DNA of 64,000 nucleotides, from positions 201,897 through 265,896 of the forward strand of contig NW_026945742.1 of the NCBI RefSeq assembly GCF_034702125.1. The letters are read 5' to 3'. Position 1 is the stretch's first letter. Every line of letters begins with the position of its first letter. The DNA comes from Engraulis encrasicolus (taxonomy: Eukaryota; Chordata; Actinopteri; Clupeiformes; Engraulidae). Positions 43,935 to 57,462 of this stretch are shown here, piece after piece. Made by a program: the position numbers and the translations under genes. The notes below the pieces were generated by a model that worked only from the letters and a program-made list of their open reading frames with translations, was not told where the DNA came from and did not search any database.

Positions 43935-44749
43935 GTGTTTTTCACACAATTGCTATGATTTCAGTTGCAAGACTAATATCTAAGGGGACATTATCACATA
44001 TAGTTCTGGTATATAACCTCTGGGCGCATAACAACATTGATTTTAGGACAAATAGTCAGGATTCAGACACCATATAGCACAATGAAATCACTGAGAAACT
44101 ATATAATTGATACTGGTTATGGAAAATGATTTGCCTAGTTAACATTGCTCTGCAAACAGGTACACCAAATATGATAATATCTGAATATAATACCCACTCC
44201 AAGTTTTAACATAGTATAGGCCTACAACAAGCTATGACAACCACCCTAAACATGGGATAACATAGTGAAAGGATACATTTTCAGATTCCTGATACTCAAG
44301 ACAATATTTTAGAGTTTAAAATAGGTCTTTCTGATGCTCCCTGATGCCACAGTATGAAAAGACAAGAGATTATATCGGCGAAAATGGAAAAAAATGTGTC
44401 TGAGTAAATGTTTGAAGAGCTGCAGGGAGGGCTATACTTAATCAAAATGTTCTCAAAAGGTGTCGGATGAAAGCTCAGAGTCTCCCCTTCGCAATGATAC
44501 CACACATAACAAAATTAACCATCCCTATATGTCTTAAACAAGGGCCAGTAGAAAGACAGGCACCCATCTTAAAAACCTTTATTTTTGATGGGGGGGTGTT
44601 ACTTTAACGGCTGATAACCCTAACTTGGCTGTACTTCCAGAAGGGTTATCATACAAAAATGTTAACTTCAGACATGTATCTTTTCAAAAAATATAAGCAA
44701 CCTTTGCCCCTTTGAGTGGTACCGACATCTCACCTGGCCTGTGGACTAT
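43935..44749 (-). mobile_element. Dispersed element, copy 2 (inverted relative to 35862-37120)
   Basis: Same blocks as copy 1 on the opposite strand, with the homologous open stretch at 44505-44296. Copy 2 lacks the middle 400 bp of copy 1. Confidence 0.75.
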
Positions 44750-44997
44750 GTTACTTTGCTGATATCTGGAGAGCTCAGAGCAAGAGCCTCTGCTGTTGAA
44801 GGCCATTGTGCCAGGGCACCGTGTGCTCGCGCCTAACTTTCCAGATAGCAGACACGTCTAGGCTGTGTGTTATCCTTAGCGATAGGTGTTTTTATGATTC
44901 ATCACTCCTGGAGATATGGAGACGACATCTTCCTTAACTAATATCAGACTTGCATACGTGTAACCTGCTGACATGAGGAAGACGGTATAAACGGTAT

Positions 44998-46762
44998 AAG
45001 ATCGGCGACGCCGCGTTTGCCTGCTATGCGCCCAAGAGATGGAACGCCCTCCTAGGAGTGCGCGGTATGGACGGTATACTATCGTGCAAGGTATTTTTTC
45101 CCCCAAGGTATGGATTTTGTCCATACCGCTCTACCGCCATAGCGCATTGCGTCCTGCAGATGGCAGTAATAGACAACGTTTTGAACATCCACAGACTGTC
45201 TCTCGTAGTAGCAGAAGAATATGTGGTTGTAGAACAGAAGCACAATTTCATTTAAGCTTTAAGTGTAAAATGTATAGTTAGTGTAGTGAACTATTGTTTT
45301 AAACTGTATGTGATTTCGATTCTGGTCTCCACAATTTAATGTACAGTGGTGTGTGAAAAGCAAGTTAGCAAGCTAACAGCCCAAGTCAGTCATGTCAATG
45401 CTGGTGTCTGACAACAGAAATGTGCTAAATCTATGTGCTACTGGTTGCTTTACATTTGCGCCAGCCTTACTCTATGTTACTGTGTCCAGGTGAGATAATA
45501 TCATTCACAATATCTGGCTGGGTGTTTGTAGCTTAGATGACTGTTCACTGTTTAAAATGTGATTTAGCGATTTCGCTAACGTTAGCACGCTAACCGCTGC
45601 TGCAGTGATAGCTGCCATTTAAATGCATTAGTTCTACAATGCATTGCTAGCTGCCTCATGTGAAAGTTCGTTTTTTTTTTTAAACTTTAACAATAACAGC
45701 TGAACCATTAGGCTTGGCATAATCACAGATGCAAGCACACATTTCCAAATTACCCCCAGCAACTCCAGAAATAGAAAAAAGGTCAAATGAACGATTTATT
45801 GGATAAAATCCATGTTCAGTTTGACACCCCTCCCTTCCCTAGTTTAACCCCTTCTAGACTTGGTGAAATTGACAGTGTTGTAGCCTATTGCATTGCATTG
45901 CATTGCAAAATGCATTTTACATAGTTTTTGTTTGTTTTCAAAAGATTTGAACAGCAAGAATTCACACACATTACAAAAATGCAAATGTTTAAAAAATGCA
46001 AATGCAAAAGTAAAAAAAAAGGTGTTTTGTACATTTTGCGACGGAATGCTTAAATTTTACACAAATGTAAAATACCGTGATATATACCGTGATATATACC
46101 GTGGCTAAAATTATACCGAGGTATACATTTTTGGCCATACCGCCCACCCCTACGCCCTCCCCATCGAGATCCGATCAGCCACCTCCGTCGACTCCTTCAA
46201 GAAGCAGCTGAAGACCCACCTCTTCATCCTTGCCAACTCCTAGCTGCCAAGGCGTCATAGTGTCCCAGCTGCCGCAGCGCCCTTACTACTCGCAACCAGC
46301 CCTGGCAGGGGGCTCCCCTAGGTGGCCGCTGGTCTCTGCCTGAGGTTTCTTCCTGACTATAGGGGGTCTTTTTTCTCAGACCTCACTGAGCTTTTTTTTC
46401 CCCCTTACAAACTGTGAATCAAGCGAAAGGGAGTTTTTCCTCACCCCTGATGCCACCAGGGGCCGCACCTGAGCGCCCAATCTCTGTGTGACTATCTCTG
46501 ACTTATGATAGGCCCAGCCACTATGGACCTTACACATCTAAGAATCCTGGTCCTAACCTACGTTGACCTTATGACTCTACATTCTCTGTCTATCTCTTCT
46601 TCCTCTGCCTTCCTGCTTTTTCTGCCTCTCCTCTATACCTCTCCTTTTAAATCTATCTCTAACAATGTTTTTTTTCCATTTGTTAAGCACTTTGAGTTAC
46701 ATGCCTTGTATGACACAGTGCTATACAAATACAATTATTATTATTATTATATTATTATTATA
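44998..46762 (+). mobile_element. LINE 3' end split by a hAT element
   Basis: GDAAFACYAPKRWNAL (45004-45052) continues after the insertion as ALPIEIRSATSVDSFKKQLK then THLF (from 46153). This is the RWNxLPxxIR tail of an L2/CR1-like LINE. The 3' part has GGGAGTTTTTCCT, CAGTGCTATACAAATA and an (ATT)n tail (46733-46761), all usual for this group. It is 5' truncated. Confidence 0.85.
45053..46152. mobile_element. Non-autonomous hAT element inside the LINE
   Basis: Ends are TAGGAGTGCGCGGTATGG on the left and, inverted, TAGGGGTGGGCGGTATGG on the right. CGCCCTCC is duplicated exactly (45045-45052, 46153-46160). 1100 bp. Sub-terminal CGTGATATATACC repeats lie at 46076-46100. No transposase. Confidence 0.93.
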
Positions 46763-47301
46763 AAAACCGTTGCCACCATTTTGTCAGCTGTCGATCGATT
46801 TGCCTGTCATTCCCCAGAGATAGGATGCTGCCTAGATAGTGAGACGCTGTGAGACTTTGTCTCATTTTTTTATTTCTTTTTAACCTTTTTATTCTTCTTC
46901 TACTTTTACTTATTTAATTTTCTTCTTATTCTTTTTGTAATCTCACTTTTTCTATAATAAATTGTATCCGGATCGATCCTTTTAACCATGAAGTCAACAC
47001 TTATTTTATTTTTTGCAAGTGAGTCAACTAAAACACAACGCAGAGAGAGTATTCAGCCTTCAATTTTTGTTGGAGAAGAGGATTTTGGAACACCCCCAAA
47101 ATCTAACAATGTCCATACTCTCTTCTGAAGATATCTTTTGGCTTACTAGAAACACAATAAAAGGGTCATGTTGAGCCTGGCCTTTTCAGATTTTGAGGTT
47201 TTGCATTTTGAAATGTAATGCATATTTAATTAGACATAGCGTAATTACCATATTAAAACATAACATTTCAGAAAACTTGCAATATTTTTTTTTCTCACAA
47301 G
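46763..47301. other. Unassigned T-rich sequence
   Basis: Long T-rich run 46855-46960. No exon recognised. Confidence 0.4.
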
Positions 47302-47303
47302 TA

Positions 47304-49354
47304 CAGTCCCAGGAAAAAGTTTGCACACCCTTTGACATTTCTTACATTTCTGTCAAAATTGATAATAAAATATGGTCTGATCTTCCCGGAAATCTCAAGA
47401 AGGAACAATCAGAGTCTGCTTTAATTAATTCCACCCAAACATTTACATGTTATCATATTTGTATTGGCCATAAGGCCATAACATTCACAAGAGAGCAAGG
47501 CATAAGTAAGTACACCCTTGCATTAAGTAGGTTTTAACCCTCAGTTAGTGGCAATATCATCAACCAGACTTGTCCTGTAGTTGCACATCAGATTAACAAA
47601 ACAATCTGTTTGTATCTTGTCTCCCTCTTCTTTAGAGAACTGCCTCTTGTCAGCAAGGTTTGTGGGATGTCTGGAGTGCATAGCTTTCTTGACTTCATGC
47701 CATATAATCTCAATTGTCTTTTGTCAGGGCTTTTACTGGGCTACTCCAGAATTTGTATTTCATTATTATTAAGTCATTCTAAAGTCGATTTGCTTCTAAA
47801 GTATAGGTTTTTGTCACATTTCAGCACCCATACTCTTGTGTGCTTCAACTGTGTGACAGACTTCCTCGCGTTTCTTCTGTAAAATATCACAATAAACTTG
47901 AGTTCATTGTTCCACTGATAATAGCAAACTGTCAAGGGCCTGAGGCAGCAAGGTAGCCACATATAATGATGCTCCCGCCACCATACTCAGAAGAGGAGAT
48001 GTAACCAAGAATAGCTAAAAATGGGATTTATTCTGCCAATCTAAAATTAATGGGGTTTCTGTCCAAAAAATATTGCTGCACCTTTAAGGTTTGCGAAAAA
48101 GCATTTATATGCTTCATAGAATTACTGCAAAATATTCTGTAGACCAGCGTTGAAACCAAAGTTGAATTGTTCAGGGGAACACAAAATATCATGTTTGGAG
48201 GAGAACTGGAGAACCACACCTTCACCAAAACATCATCTCCACCTTTGAGTATGGTAGCGGGAGCATCATTGTATGCGGCTACCTTGGTGCCTCAGGCCCT
48301 TTTCAGTTTGCTTTTTTCAGTGGAACAATGAACTCAGAAGTTTATCGAGATAATTTACAGAAAAAAAGTGAGGTAGTCTGTCACACAGTTGAAGCACACA
48401 AGAGGATGGGTGCTGGAATGTGACAACAACCCATACTTTAGAAGCAAATCGACTTTAGAATGGCTTCATAATAATGAAATACACATTCTGGAATAGCCCA
48501 GTCAAAGCCCTGACAAAAACAATTGAGATTATATGGCATGAAGTCAAGAAAACTATGCTCTCCAGACATCCCACACACCTTGCTGATGAGAGGCAGTTTA
48601 ATAAAGAAGAGGGAGACCAGTTCCATCCAGATTGTTTTTTTAATCTGATCTGCAACTACAGGAAATCTGGTTGAGGTTATTGCGACTAAGTTAGGGTTAA
48701 AACTAGAGATGCACCGGATCCTGATTTTTAGGATCCTGCCGGATACCGGATCCACTGCTTAAGATCCTGCCGGATCCGGAACCGGATCCTACGAAAGGGT
48801 TGAAACACATAGCCAACTCGCACACGTGGGCCCTTTTTATTACGTTGGCGCAAACTATTTTTAAGACTCATTGGCTTACTACCACACTGCCTTCAACGGC
48901 CGCTTCCAAAGGGCTTTCACTCCATGCAGCGATTGGGGTTGTGAAAGACTGACTGAAAAGCCTAGCCTACGTAAAAAGTAGAGATGTCCCAGATGCTGAT
49001 TTTTAGGTAACAGCCGGATACCGGATCCATTGCTTAAAATCCTGCGGAATCCGGATAGTCTGAAAAACCCTATTATCCTGCCGGATCCGGATCCGGATCT
49101 TGGATCCTGTACATCTCTAGCTAAAACCCATTGAATGCAATGGTGTACTTACTTATGCCTTGCTGTCCTGTGAATGTTTACATCATATGGCCAATGAAAA
49201 TATGAAAACTTATAAATGTTTGGGTTGAATTAGTTAAAGCAGACTCTGGTTGTTCCTTCTTGTGATTTCCGGGAAGATCAGACCATGTTTTATCACCAAT
49301 TTTGACAGAAAGGTAAGAAATTTCAAAGGGTGTACAAACTTTTTCCTGGGACTG
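47304..49354. mobile_element. Tc1/mariner inverted dimer (foldback)
   Basis: Both ends read CAGTCCCAGGAAAAAGTTTG inward and are flanked by TA (47302-47303, 49355-49356). The left arm (47304-48001, 698 bp) is the reverse complement of the right arm (48232-49354, 699 bp once the 424-bp hAT insertion and duplication are removed), around a 230-bp centre. The arms carry decayed transposase reading outward. On the + strand right arm: STFEYGSGSIIVCGYLGASG then FFSGTMNSEVYRDNLQKK, with many stops further on. Confidence 0.88.
48704..49119. mobile_element. 416-bp hAT MITE with CCGGATCC repeats
   Basis: TAGAGATGCACCGGATCCTG and, inverted, TAGAGATGTACAGGATCC form the ends. The flanks GTTAAAAC (48696-48703) and GCTAAAAC (49120-49127) differ at one base. 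GGATCCGGATCC-type words recur near both ends. It interrupts the right arm of the Tc1 dimer. Confidence 0.9.
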
Positions 49355-49593
49355 TATGTGAGTAATCACCGGTTTAAATTTCATGGTGATAGCTACATTT
49401 TTTGGCCTATTCACATGGAGTGTCTCTCGGCCCTTATAATAAGCCTATAGCAGCCATGTTGAAAATAACTAATTTCCCAAAGTCAGATTTTACTACATTT
49501 TAAGTATGTCATTTAGGAGGTCCAATAGTAATAGAATCCATGAAAAAAAACTTTTGTATCAATTTTTTGGGGGTTAAACCCTAAATGTACTTG

Positions 49594-51055
49594 CCTAAAG
49601 TATTATTTCTCATTTCTTAATCATTAACTACTACCGTTAGTAAATGGTTTGTGTGTGCTGATGTAACTGTTCGCTAACACTAGTTAACCCTTAGTGAATC
49701 ACGAGTTAGTCATTATGTATTTCTTGGTAATTATTACATACTGTTAATTAATGATTCGTTTATGGTGATTGAACTTTCTGCTAAGCATTAGTAAACCATC
49801 ATTAAAATGTCAGATCACCCTCCTTTATTTATGAAAAAAACATCATCTCTTTGTTGTCTCCTACCACCTAAACATTAACAAGTACAATTAGGCATGTATG
49901 GTAATAGTTTGTAAACTCTTGCTTTAGCATCAGTGAAATCTTAATTAACCCTTTTTGTAATGGTTAGTGTGTGATGACTGTTAACATGGCAAACAGTAAG
50001 TTGAGGCTCATGTGACTGCTCCTCATGGATGTTTCTGGACATTAACAAATGACTTGTCAAGTATTGTTTATGCATTATCAAGGATTTATAACCCATTACC
50101 TAAGTATATCTGGGGAACTGTTCTAAAGAGAAAACCTGTTAAGGCTTTGTAACACATTCCCGAATGACTTGTTGAGCATTGCTTATGCATGGGAGGCAAC
50201 ATCTGACAGTTAAATCACCAGAAACGAATCATTAATTAACAGTACTTAAAGGACCAGTTCAGTCAATTTCAACATGCAGTTGTAATGCCCACACTACCCT
50301 GAACTTGTCACTACATGAGATTTTCTTTTCTTCTTCAGCCTTTTCCGAGACCCTGGTCATTGTAATGGGGCCAGCGCTTTGTTTACATTTAAAAATAAAT
50401 AAATAAATAATTTATTCCTAAAAACATCCAAACGATTATACAACATCAGCAGACAACTAGCAAACAGCGGTACTTTTTGAGAAAATATTTGGAGTAGGCC
50501 AATATTAATTTTGTTTTAAATGTAAACAAACGCTGCCCCCATCAGAATAGCTCATATCTCGGAAAGGGCTGAGCCAAAAAATGTGGCATTTACCAATGCT
50601 TAGCGGACAGTTAAATCAGCGCAAACAAATAATTTACCAACAGTGCTAGTTAATGGTGTTGATTACATAACGGTTGACTTGTGATTAAAAGAGTGTTACC
50701 TTAATTACTATAATTACAGTTTACTAATGCTTAGCAGACCGTTTAATCACATAAACAAATCACTAAGTAATATGACTTGTTAATGATTACCAAGACATAC
50801 ATAATGAAAACCTCATGACTAAAACACGGTTAACTTATATTTCAATACGAGTTTACGAATGCTTAGCGAACAGTTACATCAGCACACACAAACCATTTAC
50901 TAATGGTAGTAGTTAATGATTAAGAAATGAGAAATAATACTTACATAATGGCTAACTCGTGATTCACTAAGGGTTAACTAATGTTAAAATAAGGCTTAAC
51001 TAAGGCTTAACTTATGCTTAACAAGGGGTCCTTATTATAAAGTGTTACCGAAAAA
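49594..51055. mobile_element. Long palindromic element with internal repeats
   Basis: The right end 51055 reads inward CGGTAACACTTTATAATAAG. The right arm (50600-51055) is the inverse of the left arm (49594-50240), for example ATTTCTCATTTCTTAATCAT and GTTTGTGTGTGCTGATGTAA. The left arm lacks the terminal 110 bp. Each arm contains roughly 170-bp sub-repeats (CTAAGCATTAGTAAAC.., GTCATTATGTA..). No coding. Confidence 0.75.
50248..50600. mobile_element. Foldback MITE nested in the palindrome
   Basis: It starts AAAGGACCAGTTCAGTCAAT. Inverted arms CATTGTAATGGGGCCAGCG and CGCTGCCCCCATCAGAATAG surround the core. Same family as 16415-16765. Confidence 0.65.
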
Positions 51056-51169
51056 TCAAATTACCACTTGAGAGTGAGAACGAAACTTGTTTTCTAGAGA
51101 ATCTACAAGTCTGGTCCCAAGGTCTAGGCAAACTGCTGTGGCCATTGAAGAGATTCCAAACTGCTGTGG

Positions 51170-51395
51170 TATAATAAATGATAATTCAAAAGACCATTTT
51201 TTTTATATTGTAAACCCAGAAATGTGTATGATAATATGTTTTTGTCAACAATATTTGTCAAAATTGCCAGATGCTAACTTCCTTGTATTGTTCAACTTTC
51301 CTATGTCATGCTATTTGCACTGTTGGCATGAATTAACATAATCACCTGTGTGGCATGTTTTCAGGATCTGTTTTGTTTGGAGTGCTGTTACCTGT
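51170..51395. repeat. Dispersed repeat, direct copy of 34465-34700
   Basis: It shares the ordered blocks listed for the first copy. This copy has an extra 24 bases (TAATCACCTGTGTGGCATG-type) before TTTTCAGGATCTG. Both copies lie next to ends of the long-palindrome family. Confidence 0.7.
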
Positions 51396-51399
51396 TCCC

Positions 51400-52600
51400 A
51401 AAACTACACAAAAGATTGGACAATCCTCTGTGTTGACCTATTGTGGCTAGTAAAGACTCTCTTACTGAACATTTGAGGCAGTTTTCTGACCAAATTTCTA
51501 AGAAAATTGTGACATGCCTTCCATCCAAATCCCATACTATAAATGTCTGGGTGTTATGACTGACCAAATCTGACTTGGACTGACCAAATTGACTTCACTT
51601 GCAAAAAAATACAACAAAGCATATGGGTCATTCTACGATTCGGCTGCGCTTTTAAGTCCATGGATTTTATTTGCCAATTCCACTAACTATTAACTGCATC
51701 CAATGATGTTTTGGACATAAGCACACATTTATCTTTCATATAATACAGAAAGTGAAGACATGGCATTATTTCCCTCAGCAAGAATGAATATTTAATACTG
51801 GTTTTGGGCGTTTTCATGCCGTCCTGTTTTTCAAATGTCAGATTCAGTCTTCATATTAGCATGTAAAGAAACTTGTTTTGCCCAAGACGATTGCAAATGT
51901 TGATTCACAGCAATCATCACAATATGACAAAACTGTCAGAAAGACCATTGTGCTTTCCATTATACATGAAATTTGCCATTTTGTGTGTGTCCACGAAAAC
52001 TGTGTTCACCGTGTCACGGTCTGAAACCCCCTCCATAAATCAGTAATGGTTTGGTCTTGGGCCATATGAAAAACATCATGTGATGTCATAACCTCTTTGG
52101 CAGGATATGGGAAGACTTTTTGGTAAGTTTTGAGCTCCATTCTTCCATAATTTAATCCATTCTTTTTCATGTTCTCATAGCGGGAAAATTGCCTGTCAAC
52201 TGTGTTATCAACATATTCATAAGAATCTGAATTAGAAATCACATGTAGAGAAACACAGATAAAGCATACAGAAATACACAAATACATGCAGGCTTGAAAA
52301 CGGGTCAGGGGTGAAAAAGGTGAGAAAGGTGCGGCGTGGCGCGGTGGCACGGAGCGGCGCGTGTGCTGCAGCGGTGCGCTCGCATGTGTGGTGTGCAGTG
52401 CCGTTTTTGGGGGATAGTGTTGTATAAGAGTCATACTGGAGGGGTCTGGGGGCATGCTCTCCCATGGGAGAAAATTTAGCTAAAACCGTCTTTAAATTAT
52501 GAATTTTGAGCATATTGTAGCGACCCAGGGACAGTGAACATAAGAAGAACTGCCAACCATCTTCGTTACTTCATGATTGTCATGCGGTCATGTCTGATGA
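51400..52600. other. Unassigned sequence with a 149-codon open frame (- strand)
   Basis: An open stretch lies at 52455-52006 (-). Its first half is low-complexity. The second half (..NTVDRQFSRYENMKKNGLNY..) is more protein-like but matches no domain I know. The surrounding phrase GTGTTCACCGTGTCACGG is of a kind often seen in fish repeats, so a TE origin is likely. Confidence 0.25.
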
Positions 52601-52607
52601 GGGGGGC

Positions 52608-52730
<123 letters not shown>

Positions 52731-52734
52731 ATGG

Positions 52735-55700
52735 GTTTTGGTTCTCAGTCTTTTAAAAAAATAAATTCCCCCTTGACCTCATCATAAGCTTCCCATCACC
52801 CATTGACCTCATCAAAACCCTGCCAATGCCCCCCTTAAAAATAAAATAGACTAATGTCCCCCAATGGCAACTAAGCACCCCCTCCTCTCAACACTATCCA
52901 ATGTCCCCTCAACGCTTGCCTCGTTGTGATCTCGTTTGAACAGTTAATCATCATATTTCAGACAACTTGTAGCTAATACAAAAATTCTTTGTCACAGTTT
53001 GGATAAACTACTGAAATTTTATCCACACTACTCAAATTTTAGTCCATTCACCTAGTATATCTGTTTCCCTATGAAAAAATAATAGGAAAGCTCCAACTTT
53101 GACCGTGAAAAAAACAGTTTGACCGTGTTCCACTAAATATAAATCGGTAGATTTCTAATGTCATTTAGATGTAGGCTACCAAGGGATTACAAAACAAACA
53201 TGCCATGATTCCTATAACAATTTGTCCCGTGTCAAACGATTGACTAAGTTAGGCTTCGCTCTTTCTCCCTCTCTCGTGCGTGCTATAAGAAGCCGCAGCA
53301 ATATGATTCGAAGCATGATGTTGGATGCCTCGCGTAGCCTACATGCGCTTCTTCTCCGTAGGGCCTACTAGATACTTTCGGCATTTCGTAGCGCACAGAT
53401 CCGTTAAAATAGCCGTCAGGAGAACGTGACGTAGGCCTACCCAAGCTTTCATTAACGGAGCTCTTCTGAGAATAAATACTTTTTCACGTGGGCAGGGCAA
53501 ATGCGGTTTCAAATTATTAGGAAAAACAGCTTACCCACTGTGGCTAACTACATCCCCTCACTTCTCATCGAAATGCTTGCGTCTTGATCTCATAACAAGT
53601 ATCATGATCTCAAAAAGCTACCTCTCTGGGAAAGGTGTAGACTATTTGTGACAGATCGTTTGGACATTTGCTTATAATCAGAGATGTTCTAGAACTATAA
53701 ATAAAGATATTTGATACAACTACGCCAGCCCCGCAGACCAAAGCGACACCTGTTTAAACTGGGCTTTCAAAGACAAGACTTAGATTGTGTTCACGTTATT
53801 GGCTGTGCCGACAGCAACAAATGCTGTGATTGGTGAAACGTCATTGTCAGTTGTGGAATCTCTCCTGAATCTGTATGAAGTTTTCGCGGTAGAGCGCTAC
53901 TTAATGATACAGTAAGTTGGCGCTACAGTTTTCTCCTTCCTTGACCCCCCCCCCCCTATTTTTTTTCTCCTCGGATCTACACGATTCACAGAAATTACCC
54001 ATTTTGATTTCAAAACGGCGAATTTCTCCGAAAGGTGAGGGATTTTTATGCCTGTACATGAATTGATTAGGGTCTTGTGGTGAACTTCTGAGGTCCTCAG
54101 TTAGCACAACACCATAAACATGACTGAAATGTCAAGCCGTGTTACCATCAATGGTGTTACGCATCAGCTATGACAGTAGAGGAGGAGTATGCTTTTGCCA
54201 ATTTATCTCCATATTGACAGACAAACAAACAAAATCATTTGCGTTCTAGGGAGATGGGTTTGTCTGCTCCGTTTTTTCTCCTAAAAAAGTGCCGACTTGT
54301 TCCTCTGCACTGTTGACCGTGTTTTGAAAGTGTTTTTGTGCTACAGATCCCTTATGTGTTGGAAAAATCCTATGAACAGACAATAGGGATTATCTCTGAA
54401 GAGGGAAGTCCTGTGTAAGGAGGGTGACTAAATTCAAATCAGACGTTACATGGATTTATAATGAAAAATGTGTCAGTCTGCATCACAGTGAATCATAAAA
54501 TCCTACTTATGAAGCTCAACAATTACATTGCACAAATTAATGACAACATTATTGTTAAGGGACATAAGCACTTTCAAACGTATGTTGTTTCAACTGTGTA
54601 GTCACTGGCGTGCACAGACATTTTGGGGGGCAGGTCCTGGGGTGGTGGTGGGGGGCATGTGGAACTGGCTGCTGCATTAACGGTTCGGTGATTTTTTTTA
54701 AAAATTCAAATTTTAATGAACATTCCACAGTACGCTAAACAAAACATTTCAAAATTTTTAAAATGCTGAATATTATGTCGGAAAGTTAAAATAATAAGAC
54801 TACCATGCCTAGTGCATCATTTACCGCATGGACGAAAAAGTGTACTGTCGCTTTAAATGCGTGTCTCCAGCGCAGTGATCAGGATTCATTCTAACAGATT
54901 CCTTAGGCTACTTGGAAAACTCTGCATCTCCGGTCATTTTTCCTCCATTAGTAGGCTACCGATTTTAATTAGTCCATGTGTGTTTTCAAACTGTTAAAAC
55001 GAATATTAAAGCTTAACTCTCATTTCAAGACGTTGTCAAAAGGATTTACCCTATTACACGTGAGTGAAAACTGCTACTTTGGGTCGGAGATTTTATCCGT
55101 GTAGGCTACACTTTTCTGGAGGTGTCAAACACAATCCTCTATAGCCTACCGGTTTTCTCATTCATAAGACATTGCTGTGTGCACCCTGCTTTTATTGCTG
55201 TGCAGAAGGCTATAAGTGGCAGATTTGCTGGAATTTACGCACAACCTCTTTTTTTCTTCTCCCTGGCCCTGACCGCTGTTCTGTTCCATGCCGTCTGTCA
55301 CAAATGTGATTTGGTGCGTTGCATATTTCATCAGGAGGCCAACGTTTCCCAAACATACATGAATCCTCTTGCTGTTTCCCAAACATTCTGTTAATCTTTA
55401 GACCTGAAACTGTTTGAGCAACTTCTGGATTCATTAGGCTAATATAGGCCTAATGGTTGTTGCAATCATGTTACACGCGTTAATTGTTGACATAACTTTG
55501 GCTACCTCTTCTGCGGTAGATTTAATAGGGCCTAAATGCACAATTTGCAAAGTCTCATTATAAAAGCCAGGGTTCTCTTTAGATCACTTCCAAAGTCACA
55601 AGCAACCTTCAACGTCATAAATAGGCTATTGACTGTTGCTGGCTGGAGGGGAGAACGGCATGTGGGGCTGCCCGCCACACTGCTGCCTGTGCAACGCGCT

Positions 55701-56415
55701 TCCGAATCTGTCGGTTCAAGCGCGCCCACGTTGACAAAGGGAGAGATGTGTGCCGTTGGAGGGGGCATGAGGCATTTTGGCATTAGGCCTATTATCACGC
55801 GATTTTAATTGACAATTATGTCTAAATGATGATGGGAACATTGACTACAGCGTTAACCCTACATTTAAGGAATAAAATAAGCCTAATTGAAAATAAAAAA
55901 ACTAACTTTCAAAAGGGCATTTTTGTCCGTTTAAGGCAACTTGGTGTTGCGTGTCTATCTGTGCACGCCTATGTGTGTAGTATTTTTATATATGTTTGAA
56001 ATGACATAGTATTTCTCCATAACACTGTTGACAAAGTAATGTAAGTAAATGTTAGCTTTAATAAGAGTATTTATCAAATTGTTTAAGATTAAGTTTGGCA
56101 ATTTGTTTGTTTGGAAACTTGAATGTATACACTATGGAAACATCTAGGTCATTTATTTGAAGAAAAATTCTGAAATTTGACATTTTGCGTTTGCCAAAAG
56201 CGCACTCGAAACATAGAACCAGTTATACACTTTCTGCGAAGATTAAGATCCTGTGGTGCTAGATTTCTTGCTCAATCGCAGGTCAATCGTGAGTCTCGCA
56301 TCGTGTAGTGTACATGGGGTAACGACAAGAGATTTCACCTCACGATCACAAGAAAATAAAAACTGTTTGAAATCCTGGTCGTGACACGTGCGTGAATCGC
56401 ACAGTTAAAGCAGTG
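52735..56415. other. Unassigned intergenic sequence
   Basis: No credible exon or RNA gene. CACTGGCGTGCACAGACATT then TTGGGGGGC at 54603-54630 resembles one end of a fish hAT element, without a visible partner. C- and T-runs occur at 53946-53972. Confidence 0.4.
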
Positions 56416-57462
56416 CTACGACCAAGGTTGCACAGTATACCGGTATTAAAAAAAGTACCGCAGTACTAAGGCATTTAACACATTGACCCCCAATTCACGT
56501 AAAAGTACATTTTTGCCTCCCATGCGTTGGCTCCCAAACCGTAAAATTAAGTTTTTATGTTTTTTAATGGATTCTGAACCTACACATTCTAATTCACATT
56601 CTGTGTGATTTTCGTAACAATGTGATAAACAGAACTGACAAGTCAGTTGAAGTCTGAAGGCTGAAGTCAGGATCTGGATATTTCATCATCTGTGCATTTT
56701 ATTACACACAGTATTTGAGTTTTATTATAACGAATCGAACCACTTCCTGATCACGTCACATCTCACGTTACTTCCTTGCTAGCTAGCCTGTTCCTAAACA
56801 TATGATGGAAGGATAATGAGTTTTGCTGTCAGCAAGATAAGTGTAAAATGGAAGGTTGTAATGAAAAACAGCATGCAACACATCAGGAATTAATCTAATT
56901 TTGGGTAAGTACTTTGTCACGTCTACTTTTATCTAGAGAATGAAAACTGCCAGTCAAGTGACATAAGCTAGCTAGGATATCAGATGATGTGGCTCTGATC
57001 AATAGCCTGACCAGGTGATTTTTGCATCGAAGTAGTTTTCTTGGAAGCTACTGGAGTTGTTCTTCCTGAAAATCCATTTAGACCCGCAATTTAAACTCGG
57101 AGAGTCAAAGAGCGCACCCGTGACAAAAAAGGCTTTATCTTTGTTCGAATAGTGAAAAACGCAATTTCTACCTAAACCACTGCTCACATACCCCTCTAGC
57201 TACCAGAATTTTTTTTGAATAGGCCGGAATCCTACCAGGAATTCTAAGGAAAAATTGACATTTTGGTCATATTCTAAATAATGTCAAATAACTTGAAAAG
57301 AAATGAAAAGTGTCAATTACAAGTTACTTTCATATTAAAGTAGAGAAAACACACTTTCAAATGGTATATCATTTATGGATAATTAATTGTTCAGTATTCC
57401 CATAGAGTGCCTTTGATGTGGATTAAATGATAAAAATGTGATAAAATCCGATATTATCTAGG

